Source: Lewinellaceae bacterium (GTDB lineage: Bacteria > Bacteroidota > Bacteroidia > Chitinophagales > Saprospiraceae). Taken from it: a stretch of 64,000 nucleotides of DNA. A model generated the notes under the pieces. It saw only the letters and a list, made by a program, of their open reading frames with translations. It did not search any database and was not told the origin of the DNA. A program made the translations under genes and the position numbers. Positions 18,860 to 27,959 of this stretch are shown piece after piece. The stretch spans positions 1 to 64,000 of the forward strand of contig JACJYO010000007.1 in assembly GCA_020636075.1 (NCBI GenBank). The letters run 5' to 3'. Every line of letters begins with the position of its first letter. Positions within the stretch are counted from its first letter, which is position 1.

Positions 18860-19420
18860 ATGTCACGGATTGGTAAGTTGCCGATTTCCCTGCCAGCAAA
18901 AGTTGAAGTAACCGTTGGTACCGATAACACGGTCACGGTAAAAGGCCCGAAAGGGACGCTGAGCCGTAAGATTGATCCCGATATGAAAGTATCGATCGAA
19001 GACGGCACGTTGCAGGTTGCCCGGCCCACAGAGCAGAAACGACACAAAGCAGTGCACGGTTTGAGCCGTGCGCTCATCAATAACATGGTGGTTGGTGTCA
19101 GTGAAGGTTATGTGCGGGAAATGCAGGTCGTAGGTGTCGGTTTTCGCGTGGAAAACCAGGGTAATCTGGTTACATTTTCAATTGGTTATTCGCACCCCGT
19201 GATGTTTGCTGTCCCTTCGGAAATCAGCGTCACCACCGGTATGGAAAAAGGTTTGCCGCCTTTTATCCGCCTGGAAGGGATTGATAAGGAATTGATCGGC
19301 CAGGTATGTGCTAAAATCCGCTCCTTCCGGAAACCAGAGCCTTACAAAGGCAAGGGTATCCGGTTCAAAGACGAACAAATTCGTCGTAAAGCGGGCAAAA
19401 CTGCAGGTGGCGCCAAATAA
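18860..19420 (+). CDS. rplF: 50S ribosomal protein L6
   Basis: 186 residues with the duplicated L6 fold: MSRIGKLPISLPAKVEVTVG, HGLSRALINNMVVGVSEGYV and the C-terminal PEPYKGKGIRFKDEQIRRKA followed by GKTAGGAK. L6 sits near the factor-binding site. Normal length and place. Confidence 0.97.
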   Translation: MSRIGKLPISLPAKVEVTVGTDNTVTVKGPKGTLSRKIDPDMKVSIEDGTLQVARPTEQKRHKAVHGLSRALINNMVVGVSEGYVREMQVVGVGFRVENQGNLVTFSIGYSHPVMFAVPSEISVTTGMEKGLPPFIRLEGIDKELIGQVCAKIRSFRKPEPYKGKGIRFKDEQIRRKAGKTAGGAK

Positions 19421-19543
19421 TCTGGCAGCACTGCTTTGGGGGCTATTTGCCGAGCAAAGCCGATCTGCTTCAATGCCCAGTTAAATTTTAAACTATACTC
19501 ACAATCTCGGTCGGAAATCGAGATAAAAGAATAAAATAATACA

Positions 19544-19894
19544 ATGAAACGCACAAAAGAACAGAGCCGGAGCCGCATCCATATGCGTGTACGGAATAAG
19601 GTAAACGGCTCTGCGGAACGTCCGCGTTTGAGTGTTTACCGTTCAAACAAGGCAATTTACTGCCAAATAATTGACGATCTGAAAGGCCATACGCTCGTTG
19701 CAGCCAATTCCTGGGAAGATCCGAAAGCCGCCGGAACAAAAACCGAAAAGGCAAAATTAGTAGGACAGCGTATTGCTGAAAAAGCCAAAGCCGCAGGCAT
19801 CGAAACGGTTGTTTTTGATCGCGGTGGTTATTTGTACCATGGTCGTGTCAAAGCCCTGGCTGATGGCGCGCGTGAAGGCGGACTGAAATTCTAA
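19544..19894 (+). CDS. rplR: 50S ribosomal protein L18
   Basis: 116 residues. Conserved elements: RIHMRVRNKVNGSAERPRLS, VYRSNKAIYCQIIDDLKGHT and FDRGGYLYHGRVKALADGAR. L18 carries 5S rRNA into the large subunit with L5. Standard place between rplF and rpsE; the upstream 123-nt spacer has no gene. Confidence 0.97.
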   Translation: MKRTKEQSRSRIHMRVRNKVNGSAERPRLSVYRSNKAIYCQIIDDLKGHTLVAANSWEDPKAAGTKTEKAKLVGQRIAEKAKAAGIETVVFDRGGYLYHGRVKALADGAREGGLKF

Positions 19895-19951
19895 AATATT
19901 ACGTTCGGGACATTTCTATTGAAAGTACCCGGTCAATCAATACAATTGAAA

Positions 19952-20473
19952 ATGGCTAAGCAACAAGCAGATAAAGTAAAACCGGCCGAAACAACGGAAT
20001 TAAAAGACAAACTCGTTTCGCTGAACCGGGTGGCCAAAGTCACAAAGGGTGGTCGTACGTTCAGTTTTGCCGCCGTCGTTGTCATTGGCGACGGGCATGG
20101 AACGATTGGCCATGGCCTGGGCAAAGCCCGTGAGGTGTCGGAAGCAATTGGCAAAGCGGTCAAAGACGCCGAAAAGAACCTTATCCGGGTTCCGATCCTC
20201 AATGGCACCATTCCGCATGAGGCCCATGGCAAGTACGGCGCCGGTAAAGTGCTGATCAAACCTGCTGCACACGGTACAGGTGTAATTGCAGGTGGCGCTA
20301 TGCGGGCTGTGCTGGAAATGGCCGGTGTGCAAGACGTGTTGGCCAAAACTCAAGGTTCTTCCAACCCGCACAACGTTGTTAAAGCCACCATCGCAGCGCT
20401 GCGCAGTTTGCGCAGCCCGGCAGAGGTGGCTCGCCAACGCGGTATTACTTTGGAAAAACTGTTCAATGGATAA
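19952..20473 (+). CDS. rpsE: 30S ribosomal protein S5
   Basis: 173 residues from the ATG at 19952 (MAKQQADKVKPAETTELKDK); an in-frame TTG at 19919 would add eleven non-conserved residues. The double-stranded RNA-binding N-domain (VTKGGRTFSFAAVVVIGDGH) and the C-domain (GTGVIAGGAMRAVLEMAGVQ) are intact. S5 is important for decoding accuracy and mRNA unwinding with S3 and S4. Confidence 0.96.
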   Translation: MAKQQADKVKPAETTELKDKLVSLNRVAKVTKGGRTFSFAAVVVIGDGHGTIGHGLGKAREVSEAIGKAVKDAEKNLIRVPILNGTIPHEAHGKYGAGKVLIKPAAHGTGVIAGGAMRAVLEMAGVQDVLAKTQGSSNPHNVVKATIAALRSLRSPAEVARQRGITLEKLFNG

Positions 20474-20554
20474 ATCTGTGTTTGAAGTTTGAGTTTAGAA
20501 AAACAAGTTTTCGGTTTTCAAATTCCAAACAACAAACGCCAAACAAATAGACTG

Positions 20555-20734
20555 ATGAGCAAGGTAAAAATCACACTGGTGAAAAGTCCGATCGACAAAA
20601 CTAAGCGCCAGAAAGCCACGCTGACAGCGCTTGGATTTAACAAGATGCACCAGACAATTGAACACGATGATAACCCTCAAATTCAGGGTATGATCCGGGT
20701 CGTTGCGCATCTTGTAGAAGTGAATAAAGGCTAA
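20555..20734 (+). CDS. rpmD: 50S ribosomal protein L30
   Basis: 59 residues: MSKVKITLVKSPIDKTKRQK, then ATLTALGFNKMHQTIEHDDN, ending MIRVVAHLVEVNKG. The start at 20555 gives the normal L30 length; the longer in-frame extension to 20489 is not conserved. Lies between rpsE and rplO as usual. Confidence 0.96.
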   Translation: MSKVKITLVKSPIDKTKRQKATLTALGFNKMHQTIEHDDNPQIQGMIRVVAHLVEVNKG

Positions 20735-20762
20735 TTTGCAAACGTCATTGAAAAAAATACTA

Positions 20763-21209
20763 ATGGAGCTCAATAATTTACGTCCAGCCGAGGGTTCTGT
20801 CAAATCACGTAAGCGTATTGGTCGCGGCCAGGGTTCTGGTCGTGGCGGTACCTCTACACGTGGACACAAAGGCGACAAGTCCAGGAGCGGTTCGAAACTG
20901 AAGCGCAACTTCGAAGGTGGTCAAACACCGATGCAACGGCGTTTGCCCAAACGCGGTTTTAAAAACATCAATCGCGTTGAATTTGTGCCCTTAAATCTGG
21001 GTATGTTGGAGAAACTCATCGAAAAAACCGGCAAATCGACTTTCGATGTACAGGCTCTTGTCGACGCAGGAGTTGCCCGTTCGACTGACAAGATCAAAGT
21101 CTTGGGCAATGGAAAATTAACTGCCAAAGTTGATCTGACCATCCACGCCATTTCTGCTACCGCAAAAGCAGCAATTGAAGGTTTGGGAGGAAGTGTTCAA
21201 ATCGTCTAA
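20763..21209 (+). CDS. rplO: 50S ribosomal protein L15
   Basis: 148 residues starting MELNNLRPAEGSVKSRKRIG, with the glycine-rich GRGQGSGRGGTSTRGHKGDK and GFKNINRVEFVPLNLGMLEK. The alternative start at 20736 directly after rpmD is not conserved. L15 helps late assembly. It is followed 15 nt later by secY. Confidence 0.97.
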   Translation: MELNNLRPAEGSVKSRKRIGRGQGSGRGGTSTRGHKGDKSRSGSKLKRNFEGGQTPMQRRLPKRGFKNINRVEFVPLNLGMLEKLIEKTGKSTFDVQALVDAGVARSTDKIKVLGNGKLTAKVDLTIHAISATAKAAIEGLGGSVQIV

Positions 21210-21224
21210 AATCTTGCCGACGCA

Positions 21225-22592
21225 ATGAAACTGATTCGAATAATCAAGAATATCTGGAATATCAAAGAACTCCGTGAGCGCATCCTGTTCACGCTTTTGA
21301 TGTTATTTATTTTTCGCGTCGGTACCTTCGTGGTGCTACCGGGTGTTATCCCGGCCGCCATGGCAAAAGCCAGCCAGAGCCGCGGAGCGAACGATCTCCT
21401 TGGCCTTATCAATACATTCACTGGTGGCGCCTTCGACAATGCAGCAGTACTTGCTCTCGGTGTAATGCCCTACATCACGGCCTCGATTATTGTGCAATTG
21501 CTGGGTTTTGCTGTGCCCTATTTTCAACGACTCCAAACTCGTGAAGGCGAGAGCGGCAGGAAACGGCTGAACCAAATTACCCGTTTGCTTACCGTTGCAA
21601 TTACCCTGGTACAAGGTGGTGGATACCTCCAGTTGATCTCCAGCACACCAGGTGCAGTGTCGCCAAATATTCCTGAAGGACTGTTCTGGTTTTCCAACAT
21701 CATTATCCTCACTGCCGGTACGATATTCAGTATGTGGCTTGGTGAACGGATTACAGATAAAGGAATAGGCAATGGTGTATCGTTAATCATTATGATCGGG
21801 ATTATTGCCCGGTTGCCACAGTCGTTTGTGTTTGAATTTCAGAAATTGTTTGGCGACAGCCAGTTGTTGCTCTTCTTTATTGAGATGGCAGGACTATTTG
21901 TTGTTGTGCTCGCGACAGTGCTTGTAATCCAAGGCGTGCGACGCATTCCCATTCAATTTGCAAAGCGGATGGTTGGGCGTACTGGTGGCGGTCTCCCGCA
22001 ATCTAGTGCCCGGGATTATTTGCCCATGAAAGTCAATTCTGCAGGTGTGATGCCGATCATCTTTGCTCAGGCACTTATGTTTTTACCGGCTACCGTATAC
22101 CAATATCTGATGCAGGATACACACCAGGTTGGCGGCCGTATCCATATGTTTAACGATATTTATTCTTTCGGGTACAACCTCGTGTTTTTCATCCTGATCG
22201 TTGTGTTTACCTATGTGTATACGGCGCTTATGATCAACCCGACAAATTATGCCGAGTATTTGAAAAGAAGCAATGCGTTTATTCCCGGGGTAAAACCGGG
22301 TGAAGCAACTGCTTCCTATATTGATAACATCATGACCCGGATCACCCTTCCAGGTTCTGTGTTCCTTGGCCTCATTGGAATTTTGCCTTCCATCGCGGCT
22401 TCCTTGGGTGTCAACCAGCAGTTTGCCCTGTTTTTTGGCGGGACGTCGCTGCTGATCATGGTTGGTGTTGCATTGGATACCTTGCAGGTAATTGAAAGTT
22501 ACCTGCTCACCAAGAAATATGATGGCTTGATCAAGTCGGGTCGTATTCAGGGGAGAGCTTCGCAAGGTCTTCAAATCGGACAACCACAATAA
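21225..22592 (+). CDS. secY: Protein translocase subunit SecY
   Basis: 455 residues with ten predicted membrane helices, the central channel protein of the Sec translocon that exports unfolded proteins and inserts membrane proteins. Recognisable motifs: LGVMPYITASIIVQLLGFAV (TM2), RLNQITRLLTVAITLVQGGG, and YLPMKVNSAGVMPIIFAQAL followed by the large periplasmic/cytoplasmic loops. Here it also feeds the many T9SS and lipoprotein substrates seen in the window. It lies at its standard place after rplO and 9 nt before map. Confidence 0.98.
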   Translation: MKLIRIIKNIWNIKELRERILFTLLMLFIFRVGTFVVLPGVIPAAMAKASQSRGANDLLGLINTFTGGAFDNAAVLALGVMPYITASIIVQLLGFAVPYFQRLQTREGESGRKRLNQITRLLTVAITLVQGGGYLQLISSTPGAVSPNIPEGLFWFSNIIILTAGTIFSMWLGERITDKGIGNGVSLIIMIGIIARLPQSFVFEFQKLFGDSQLLLFFIEMAGLFVVVLATVLVIQGVRRIPIQFAKRMVGRTGGGLPQSSARDYLPMKVNSAGVMPIIFAQALMFLPATVYQYLMQDTHQVGGRIHMFNDIYSFGYNLVFFILIVVFTYVYTALMINPTNYAEYLKRSNAFIPGVKPGEATASYIDNIMTRITLPGSVFLGLIGILPSIAASLGVNQQFALFFGGTSLLIMVGVALDTLQVIESYLLTKKYDGLIKSGRIQGRASQGLQIGQPQ

Positions 22593-22601
22593 ACGAAATA
22601 C

Positions 22602-23447
22602 ATGGCAGGTCTCTTCAGTAGTTCATCCGATGGAAAAAAGGTCTTTTACAAGACTGACGAAGAAATCGAATTGATTCGGGAGGCCAATCTTATAGTTTCA
22701 AAAACGCTGGCACATGTAGCCAGCATCCTGAAGCCGGGAATTACCGGCCAGGTTATTGATAAAGCGGCAGAAGAATTTATTCGAGACCACAAAGGCCGTC
22801 CGGCGTTCAAAGGATACAATGGATTTCCGGCCAGCTTATGTGTTTCGTATAATGATATCGTGGTTCATGGAATTCCGAGCAACCGGGAATTTAAAGATGA
22901 TGATATTGTTTCTGTTGACTGTGGTGTAGAATTGAATGGCTATTTTGGAGATGCTGCATTCACTTTTGCCTTTGCAAATGTTACAGAACCAGTAATGGAA
23001 CTTTTGCGGGTTACGTATGCAGCGTTGTACAAAGGGATCGAGCAGGCTGTTGCAGGCAAGCGAATCGGAGATATCTCCTTTGCTATCCAAAACTACTGCG
23101 AGCGTCAGCACCCATATGGCATTGTTCGCGAATTGGTTGGTCACGGTGTTGGGCGGGCGCTCCATGAAGACCCGGAAGTGCCAAACTATGGTCGACGTGG
23201 TAAAGGGCATTTAATGCAGAGCGGCCTGGTTATCGCTATTGAACCTATGGTCAATCTTGGTGTTAAGGAGGTTTATCAGGATACTGATGGTTGGACAATC
23301 CATACCCGTGACCGGAAACCAAGCGCACACTATGAACACTCTGTGGCAGTACGCAAAGGCCAGGCCGATGTACTTTCTACACATGAATATCTATTAGAAG
23401 AAATAAAAAATAACCCCTCGGTGCAAGAAGTTTCACCGAAAAATTAG
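22602..23447 (+). CDS. map: Methionine aminopeptidase type I
   Basis: 281 residues. Removes the initiator methionine from nascent proteins. All five metal ligands of the pita-bread fold are visible: two Asp in VDCGVELNGYFGDAAFTF, the His in LVGHGVGRALHEDPEVPN, the Glu in VIAIEPMVNLG and the Glu in HYEHSVAV. Length and position (after secY, before infA) are standard; it has a short N-terminal extension (MAGLFSSSSDGKKVFYK) ahead of the catalytic domain. Confidence 0.97.
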   Translation: MAGLFSSSSDGKKVFYKTDEEIELIREANLIVSKTLAHVASILKPGITGQVIDKAAEEFIRDHKGRPAFKGYNGFPASLCVSYNDIVVHGIPSNREFKDDDIVSVDCGVELNGYFGDAAFTFAFANVTEPVMELLRVTYAALYKGIEQAVAGKRIGDISFAIQNYCERQHPYGIVRELVGHGVGRALHEDPEVPNYGRRGKGHLMQSGLVIAIEPMVNLGVKEVYQDTDGWTIHTRDRKPSAHYEHSVAVRKGQADVLSTHEYLLEEIKNNPSVQEVSPKN

Positions 23448-23482
23448 AACTTTGCAGCCCGAAATTTTAAAGGGCTCAATTT

Positions 23483-23701
23483 ATGGCAAAAGAAGACCTG
23501 ATTAAACAAGACGGTGAAGTTACGGAAGCGCTTTCCAATGCAAATTTTAAGGTGCAACTGGAAAATGGTCATGTAATCCTCGCTACAATTTCTGGTAAAA
23601 TGCGCATGCACTACATCCGCATTCTGCCCGGCGACAAGGTTTCTGTGGAAATGTCTCCATATGATCTTACGCGCGGCCGCATCATTTACCGATACAAATA
23701 G
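23483..23701 (+). CDS. infA: Translation initiation factor IF-1
   Basis: 72 residues, single S1-like OB fold: MAKEDLIKQDGEVTEALSNA, FKVQLENGHVILATISGKMR, and PGDKVSVEMSPYDLTRGRII. It occupies the A site during initiation. Sits 35 nt after map and before rpmJ, the usual arrangement. Confidence 0.97.
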   Translation: MAKEDLIKQDGEVTEALSNANFKVQLENGHVILATISGKMRMHYIRILPGDKVSVEMSPYDLTRGRIIYRYK

Positions 23702-23763
23702 TAAAACTTCAATTGCCAGTTTTTTAACGGAATGTGTTCGAGAATATCGATAATTTAAGTGAC

Positions 23764-23880
23764 ATGAAAGTTAAAGCATCAATTAAAAAACGCTCCGCGG
23801 ATTGTAAGATCGTTCGCCGTAAAGGCAAATTGTACGTGATTAACAAGAAAAACCCGCGGTTCAAACAACGTCAAGGATAA
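23764..23880 (+). CDS. rpmJ: 50S ribosomal protein L36 (zinc-free type)
   Basis: 38 residues: MKVKASIKKRSADCKIVRRK, then GKLYVINKKNPRFKQRQG. The family usually has three Cys and one His binding zinc; only one Cys is kept here (C14), so this is the zinc-independent version common in Bacteroidota. Located between infA and rpsM as expected. Confidence 0.96.
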   Translation: MKVKASIKKRSADCKIVRRKGKLYVINKKNPRFKQRQG

Positions 23881-23961
23881 ACCTGTTTTGAGACTGGAGT
23901 AATTCCATTCTTGTATGTTTGGAATTATTCAATGCTCTGAACTCAAAATTCAAATCATAAT

Positions 23962-24339
23962 ATGGCTCGTATTGCAGGCGTAGACTTGCCACGTAACAAA
24001 AGAGGAGTTGTCAGTCTGACCTATATTTATGGGATAGGCCCATCTACAGCTTCCGCGATTCTGGCTTCGGCTTCGATCGATGAGAATACTAAGGTCGAGG
24101 AATGGACGGATGATAACATCAAGATTATTTCCCGGATCATTGCCGATGAGTATAAAACTGAAGGACAACTGCGCTCTGAGGTTCAAATGAATATCAAGCG
24201 TTTGATGGATATCGGTTGTTACCGGGGCTTGCGCCACCGTAAAGGCTTGCCGCTGCGTGGGCAGCGTACGCGAACCAATGCACGCACCCGTAAGGGCAAG
24301 CGTAAAACGGTTGCAAACAAGAAAAAGGCAACGAAGTAA
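23962..24339 (+). CDS. rpsM: 30S ribosomal protein S13
   Basis: 125 residues with MARIAGVDLPRNKRGVVSLT, the helix-two-turn-helix region, and the basic tail GLPLRGQRTRTNARTRKGKR that reaches P-site tRNA. Starts the alpha-operon part. Normal length for the phylum. Confidence 0.98.
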   Translation: MARIAGVDLPRNKRGVVSLTYIYGIGPSTASAILASASIDENTKVEEWTDDNIKIISRIIADEYKTEGQLRSEVQMNIKRLMDIGCYRGLRHRKGLPLRGQRTRTNARTRKGKRKTVANKKKATK

Positions 24340-24425
24340 TACGCTCTATATGTTTACCCGGAGCTTTCTCTTGGGATGCATATTTGCTTCATTACATTTT
24401 AACTACACTATTACACTAGAATACA

Positions 24426-24818
24426 ATGGCTAAAGCAGCTGCAAAAAAAGCGGTCAAGCGCAAAGTAAAGGTCACGCCCGAAGGTCTTGCCTATATTCAA
24501 TCCACCTTTAACAACATTATTATCTCGATAACCAACAAACAGGGCGAGGTAGTTTCCTGGGCTTCTGCCGGCAAGGCAGGCTTTCGTGGTTCGAAAAAGA
24601 ATACGCCCTATGCCGCTCAAATGTCGGCCGGTGATGCTGCCAAAACAGCTTTTGATGCCGGTATCCGTTCGGTGGAAGTGTTTGTAAAAGGCCCGGGTTC
24701 TGGTCGGGAAGCCGCGATTCGCGCTATTGATCAAACCGGTATAAAAGTTACCGTTATCAACGACGTTACGCCGTTGCCACACAATGGTTGCCGCCCGCCT
24801 AAACGCCGTCGGGTTTAA
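24426..24818 (+). CDS. rpsK: 30S ribosomal protein S11
   Basis: 130 residues: a lysine-rich N-terminus (MAKAAAKKAVKRKVKVTPEG), IQSTFNNIIISITNKQGEVV, and the C-terminal VTPLPHNGCRPPKRRRV that interacts with the mRNA path on the platform. Order rpsM-rpsK-rpsD is standard. Confidence 0.98.
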   Translation: MAKAAAKKAVKRKVKVTPEGLAYIQSTFNNIIISITNKQGEVVSWASAGKAGFRGSKKNTPYAAQMSAGDAAKTAFDAGIRSVEVFVKGPGSGREAAIRAIDQTGIKVTVINDVTPLPHNGCRPPKRRRV

Positions 24819-24886
24819 TTTCCAAGTAAAGCTGCCAGACTTGTGCAGCGCATATTTAAGTACGAATTTGACCACATTTATATAAA

Positions 24887-25501
24887 ATGGCTCGTTATAC
24901 AGGACCAACTACCAAGAAAGCCCGTTCATTCGGCGAACCGATTTACGGGTACGATAAATATTTTGAACGTCGGAAATATCAGCCCGGCCAACATGGCTTG
25001 TCTAAGCGCAGAAAGCAAAAATCTGACTATGCGTTGCAGCTTGCCGAAAAGCAAAAAGCGAAGTACACCTATGGTGTGTTGGAGCGTCAGTTTCGCCGTA
25101 CTTTCCACAATGCCACGCGTCGGCATGGTGTAACTGGTGAAGTATTGCTTCAATTGCTCGAAGCGCGGTTGGACAACACAGTATTCCGCTTGGGTATTTC
25201 CCCAACCCGCAATGGTGCCCGTCAGTTGGTGTGCCACCGGCATATTACGGTGAACGGCCATGTTGTGAATATTGCTTCCTACACATTGAAACCGGGGGAT
25301 GTTGTTGCAGTGCGCAGCAAATCTAAAGGCTTAGAGGTGATTACAACACATGTAGGAGCAAAAACGAGCGACGTACGAAAATTTGGTTGGTTGGAGTGGA
25401 ACCCGGATAAAATGCAGGGAACTTTCCTTTCCTACCCACAACGCGATCAAATACCGGAGAACATCAACGAACAGTTAATCGTCGAGTTGTATTCGAAATA
25501 A
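24887..25501 (+). CDS. rpsD: 30S ribosomal protein S4
   Basis: 204 residues. Begins MARYTGPTTKKARSFGEPIY; the N-terminal zinc-binding Cys of many S4 proteins are absent (C-minus form). The S4 RNA-binding domain is seen in RLDNTVFRLGISPTRNGARQ and LVCHRHITVNGHVVNIASYT. S4 nucleates 30S assembly; in E. coli it represses the alpha operon. A strong hairpin follows before rpoA. Confidence 0.97.
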   Translation: MARYTGPTTKKARSFGEPIYGYDKYFERRKYQPGQHGLSKRRKQKSDYALQLAEKQKAKYTYGVLERQFRRTFHNATRRHGVTGEVLLQLLEARLDNTVFRLGISPTRNGARQLVCHRHITVNGHVVNIASYTLKPGDVVAVRSKSKGLEVITTHVGAKTSDVRKFGWLEWNPDKMQGTFLSYPQRDQIPENINEQLIVELYSK

Positions 25502-25519
25502 TAAAGCGCTCAGAAAAAC

Positions 25520-25547
25520 GGTTGGCCTTCGGATTCGAAAGCCAACC
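25520..25547 (+). promoter_or_regulatory. Hairpin between rpsD and rpoA
   Basis: GGTTGGCCTTCG (25520-25531) pairs with CGAAAGCCAACC (25536-25547), one mismatch, four-base loop. It is followed only by ATTTTCGCG, a weak T-run. It could be a partial terminator, attenuator or mRNA processing/stability site inside the operon. Confidence 0.6.
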
Positions 25548-25663
25548 ATTTTCGCGTTTATACCAAGTGCTTGTAATCGATTGTATTCCGCCGCTTTAGC
25601 CCCGAATCAATAAATTTCACAAGCCATAGTATTACTTTCCACATACCATTCCAGCATACAAAT

Positions 25664-26662
25664 ATGAGTATACTCTCTTTCCAGAAACCCGACAAAATCC
25701 TGCTTCAAAAAGCCACCGACTTTGAAGGTACGTTTGAATTCAAACCGCTTGAGCCCGGTTTTGGCCAAACGATTGGTAATTCCCTGCGCCGGGTGTTGCT
25801 TTCCTCGCTCGATGGCTATGCGATCAGCGCCGTGCGTATTGGCGGCGTCGATCATGAATTTGCAACCATTAAGGGCGTTGTGGAAGATGTGGTTGATATC
25901 GTGCTGAACATCAAACAGGTGCGTTTGCGCCCGACAGAACAGGACGATAAAGCGCAACCGGAAAAAATTTACCTTACTTTCAGTGGCCGCGAAGAATTCC
26001 GTGCCGGTGAGATCGAGGAGTTTACCAACGTGTTCAAAGTTATGAACCCGGATCTGCTCATTTGCCGGATGGAACCGTCGGTAACCCTGGAACTTGAATT
26101 GACTATTTCCCGCGGTCGTGGCTACCAACCCGCAGATGACGGTGCACCGAAAGATGCTGTTATCGGGGTTATTCCGATCGATGCAATTTATACGCCGATC
26201 AAAAACGTGGCTTACAAAGTGGAGAATACCCGTGTAGGCCAGCGTACCGACTATGAAAAATTGACTATCGATGTCAAAACTGACGGGACGATCCACCCGG
26301 AAGAGGCCATCCGCGAAGCCAGCCGTATCCTGATCCAGCACCTGATGCTGATCACTGATGACAATATTACGTTTGATACACCGGCAAGCCGCGAGGAAAA
26401 TGTGGTCGATGAGCACATCCTCCATATGCGCAAACTGCTGAAAACATCGCTTGAAGATCTCGACCTCAGCGTGCGTGCTTATAACTGCCTGAAAGCAGCC
26501 AAGATCAATACCTTGGCCGAATTGGTCAAATATGATACCCACGAATTGCTCAAATTCCGCAACTTCGGTAAAAAATCGCTTGTTGAAATCGAAGAACTGC
26601 TGCAAGACAAAGGTTTGACCTTCGGCATGGATTTGACCAAGTACAAATTAGACGAAGAGTAA
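25664..26662 (+). CDS. rpoA: RNA polymerase alpha subunit
   Basis: 332 residues. The N-terminal dimerisation domain shows LEPGFGQTIGNSLRRVLLSS and FATIKGVVEDVVDIVLNIKQ; the C-terminal domain that binds UP elements and activators has LDLSVRAYNCLKAAKINTLA and LKFRNFGKKSLVEIEELLQD. Typical length. A perfect 15-bp hairpin follows the gene, so rplQ may be partly uncoupled. The long antisense frame at 25607-26605 is a shadow. Confidence 0.98.
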   Translation: MSILSFQKPDKILLQKATDFEGTFEFKPLEPGFGQTIGNSLRRVLLSSLDGYAISAVRIGGVDHEFATIKGVVEDVVDIVLNIKQVRLRPTEQDDKAQPEKIYLTFSGREEFRAGEIEEFTNVFKVMNPDLLICRMEPSVTLELELTISRGRGYQPADDGAPKDAVIGVIPIDAIYTPIKNVAYKVENTRVGQRTDYEKLTIDVKTDGTIHPEEAIREASRILIQHLMLITDDNITFDTPASREENVVDEHILHMRKLLKTSLEDLDLSVRAYNCLKAAKINTLAELVKYDTHELLKFRNFGKKSLVEIEELLQDKGLTFGMDLTKYKLDEE

Positions 26663-26672
26663 TTTTCATACC

Positions 26673-26707
26673 GAATCAGGCGTGATAAAACCTATCACGC
26701 CTGATTC
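26673..26707 (+). terminator. Perfect 15-bp hairpin after rpoA (terminator or attenuator)
   Basis: GAATCAGGCGTGATA (26673-26687) pairs fully with TATCACGCCTGATTC (26693-26707) around a five-base loop, followed by ATTTTCATCC. The T-run is short, so termination may be partial; rplQ begins about 100 nt downstream. Confidence 0.6.
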
Positions 26708-26804
26708 ATTTTCATCCATATTCTTAACAAGCGTAGTAACCGTAGAGCAGAGTACTTCCGTTTTCCTCTAGCCCCGGTGCTGCCACCTAATTAGGTACCT
26801 TATC

Positions 26805-27473
26805 ATGCGTCACGGAGACAAGATTAACAACTTAGGGCGTACTGCAGCCCACCGCCGCGCAATGCTGGCCAACATGGCCATCGCGCTGATTGAACACAAA
26901 CGCATTACAACAACCCTGGCAAAAGCCAAAGCCTTGCGGCGCTATGTTGAGCCGTTGATCACCAAAGCAAAGAATAACACAACGCATTCCCGCCGTGTTG
27001 TTTTTAGTTACCTTCAAAACAAAGAGGCCATCAAAGAACTCTTCGGTACAGTTGCCGATAAAATCGGCGACCGTCCAGGCGGTTATGTGCGCGTAATCAA
27101 ACTTGGCTTTCGCCGGGGCGATGGCGCCGAAACAGCTATGATCGAGTTGGTTGACTTTAATGAAGTGTACAACCCGAATGCCGGTAAAGAGAAGAAGACC
27201 AAGCGGACGCGTCGCGGTGGTTCGAAAAAACCGACAGATGCTGCTGAAACTGAAACTACAACAGCAATTGCTGAGGCACCGGTTGAAGATGTAGTGGAAG
27301 ATATTGTTGAAGAGGAAGTGATTGATCAAACGGAAGATGCTATTGAAGAAGAGGTTGTCGCTGCTGCCGATGAGGTAGTTGTTGAAGATGTCGTTGAAGA
27401 AGCGCCAGCCGCTGAAGAGGAAAATGCCAATCCGGAAAACACGGAAACAGAAGAAGATTCAAAAGACGCCTAA
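26805..27473 (+). CDS. rplQ: 50S ribosomal protein L17 with an acidic C-terminal extension
   Basis: 222 residues against about 115-130 in most bacteria. The L17 core is residues 1-125: MRHGDKINNLGRTAAHRRAM, LIEHKRITTTLAKAKALRRY and RPGGYVRVIKLGFRRGDGAE. A basic linker (KKTKRTRRGGSKK) leads into about 85 residues dominated by E, D, V and A (for example VEDVVEDIVEEEVIDQTEDA). L17 sits at the tunnel exit beside L32 and L22, so the tail could project from the ribosome surface. The tail is in frame and ends in a strong terminator 30 nt later. Confidence 0.95.
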   Translation: MRHGDKINNLGRTAAHRRAMLANMAIALIEHKRITTTLAKAKALRRYVEPLITKAKNNTTHSRRVVFSYLQNKEAIKELFGTVADKIGDRPGGYVRVIKLGFRRGDGAETAMIELVDFNEVYNPNAGKEKKTKRTRRGGSKKPTDAAETETTTAIAEAPVEDVVEDIVEEEVIDQTEDAIEEEVVAAADEVVVEDVVEEAPAAEEENANPENTETEEDSKDA

Positions 27474-27501
27474 ACTGGCCCTTTAGTACCTAAAACCTTT
27501 T

Positions 27502-27534
27502 AAAAGGCGATACCCACGTGGGTGTCGCCTTTTT
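27502..27534 (+). terminator. Intrinsic terminator of the ribosomal cluster
   Basis: AAAAGGCGATACCCA (27502-27516) pairs with TGGGTGTCGCCTTTT (27519-27533) with one G-T pair, followed by TTTTGTTTTC. It lies 30 nt after the rplQ stop. Confidence 0.9.
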
Positions 27535-27540
27535 GTTTTC

Positions 27541-27959
27541 CTGCAAGCACGAACCGTTTTTGAGAAAACACTTAAAATGCGTAGCAGATTTTTGGAGAGC
27601 AGCCGATGATATTTGTGCTAAGCCCTTTTCATCCGAATAAGGCTATAGCCAAAAGAGCGACTCTATGCTAACAGGGCTTTTTATTGAATTACATTGCTAT
27701 GCTGTCGTGTCAGTTCTATTCTGGCACCCGACTACGGTTCTCGCTGCCTTGTTTTACTATTTCCATCTGTATGGCTACGTATTGGTTTTCTGAAAATATT
27801 CGATGAAAAACTTCGGGAGGATTTAACGAACCAGCCGGGAGCCTGCCTGGAAAATGCCGAAAAATCGTAGAAGCAGGGAATATGTGCCCAACTATAGTTT
27901 TGCAGTACTTCTATTGATGTGAATTCAAATTTCATTCAATCATAATTAAAATCTGCATT
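27541..27959. other. Non-coding spacer before the secreted-protein genes
   Basis: About 420 nt with no convincing gene. A possible -7 box TAGTTTTG at 27895-27902 lies 58 nt upstream of the next ATG, without a clear -33 partner. Confidence 0.5.

Noticed and set aside
25607..26605. A 332-codon minus-strand frame
   Set aside because: Antisense of rpoA.
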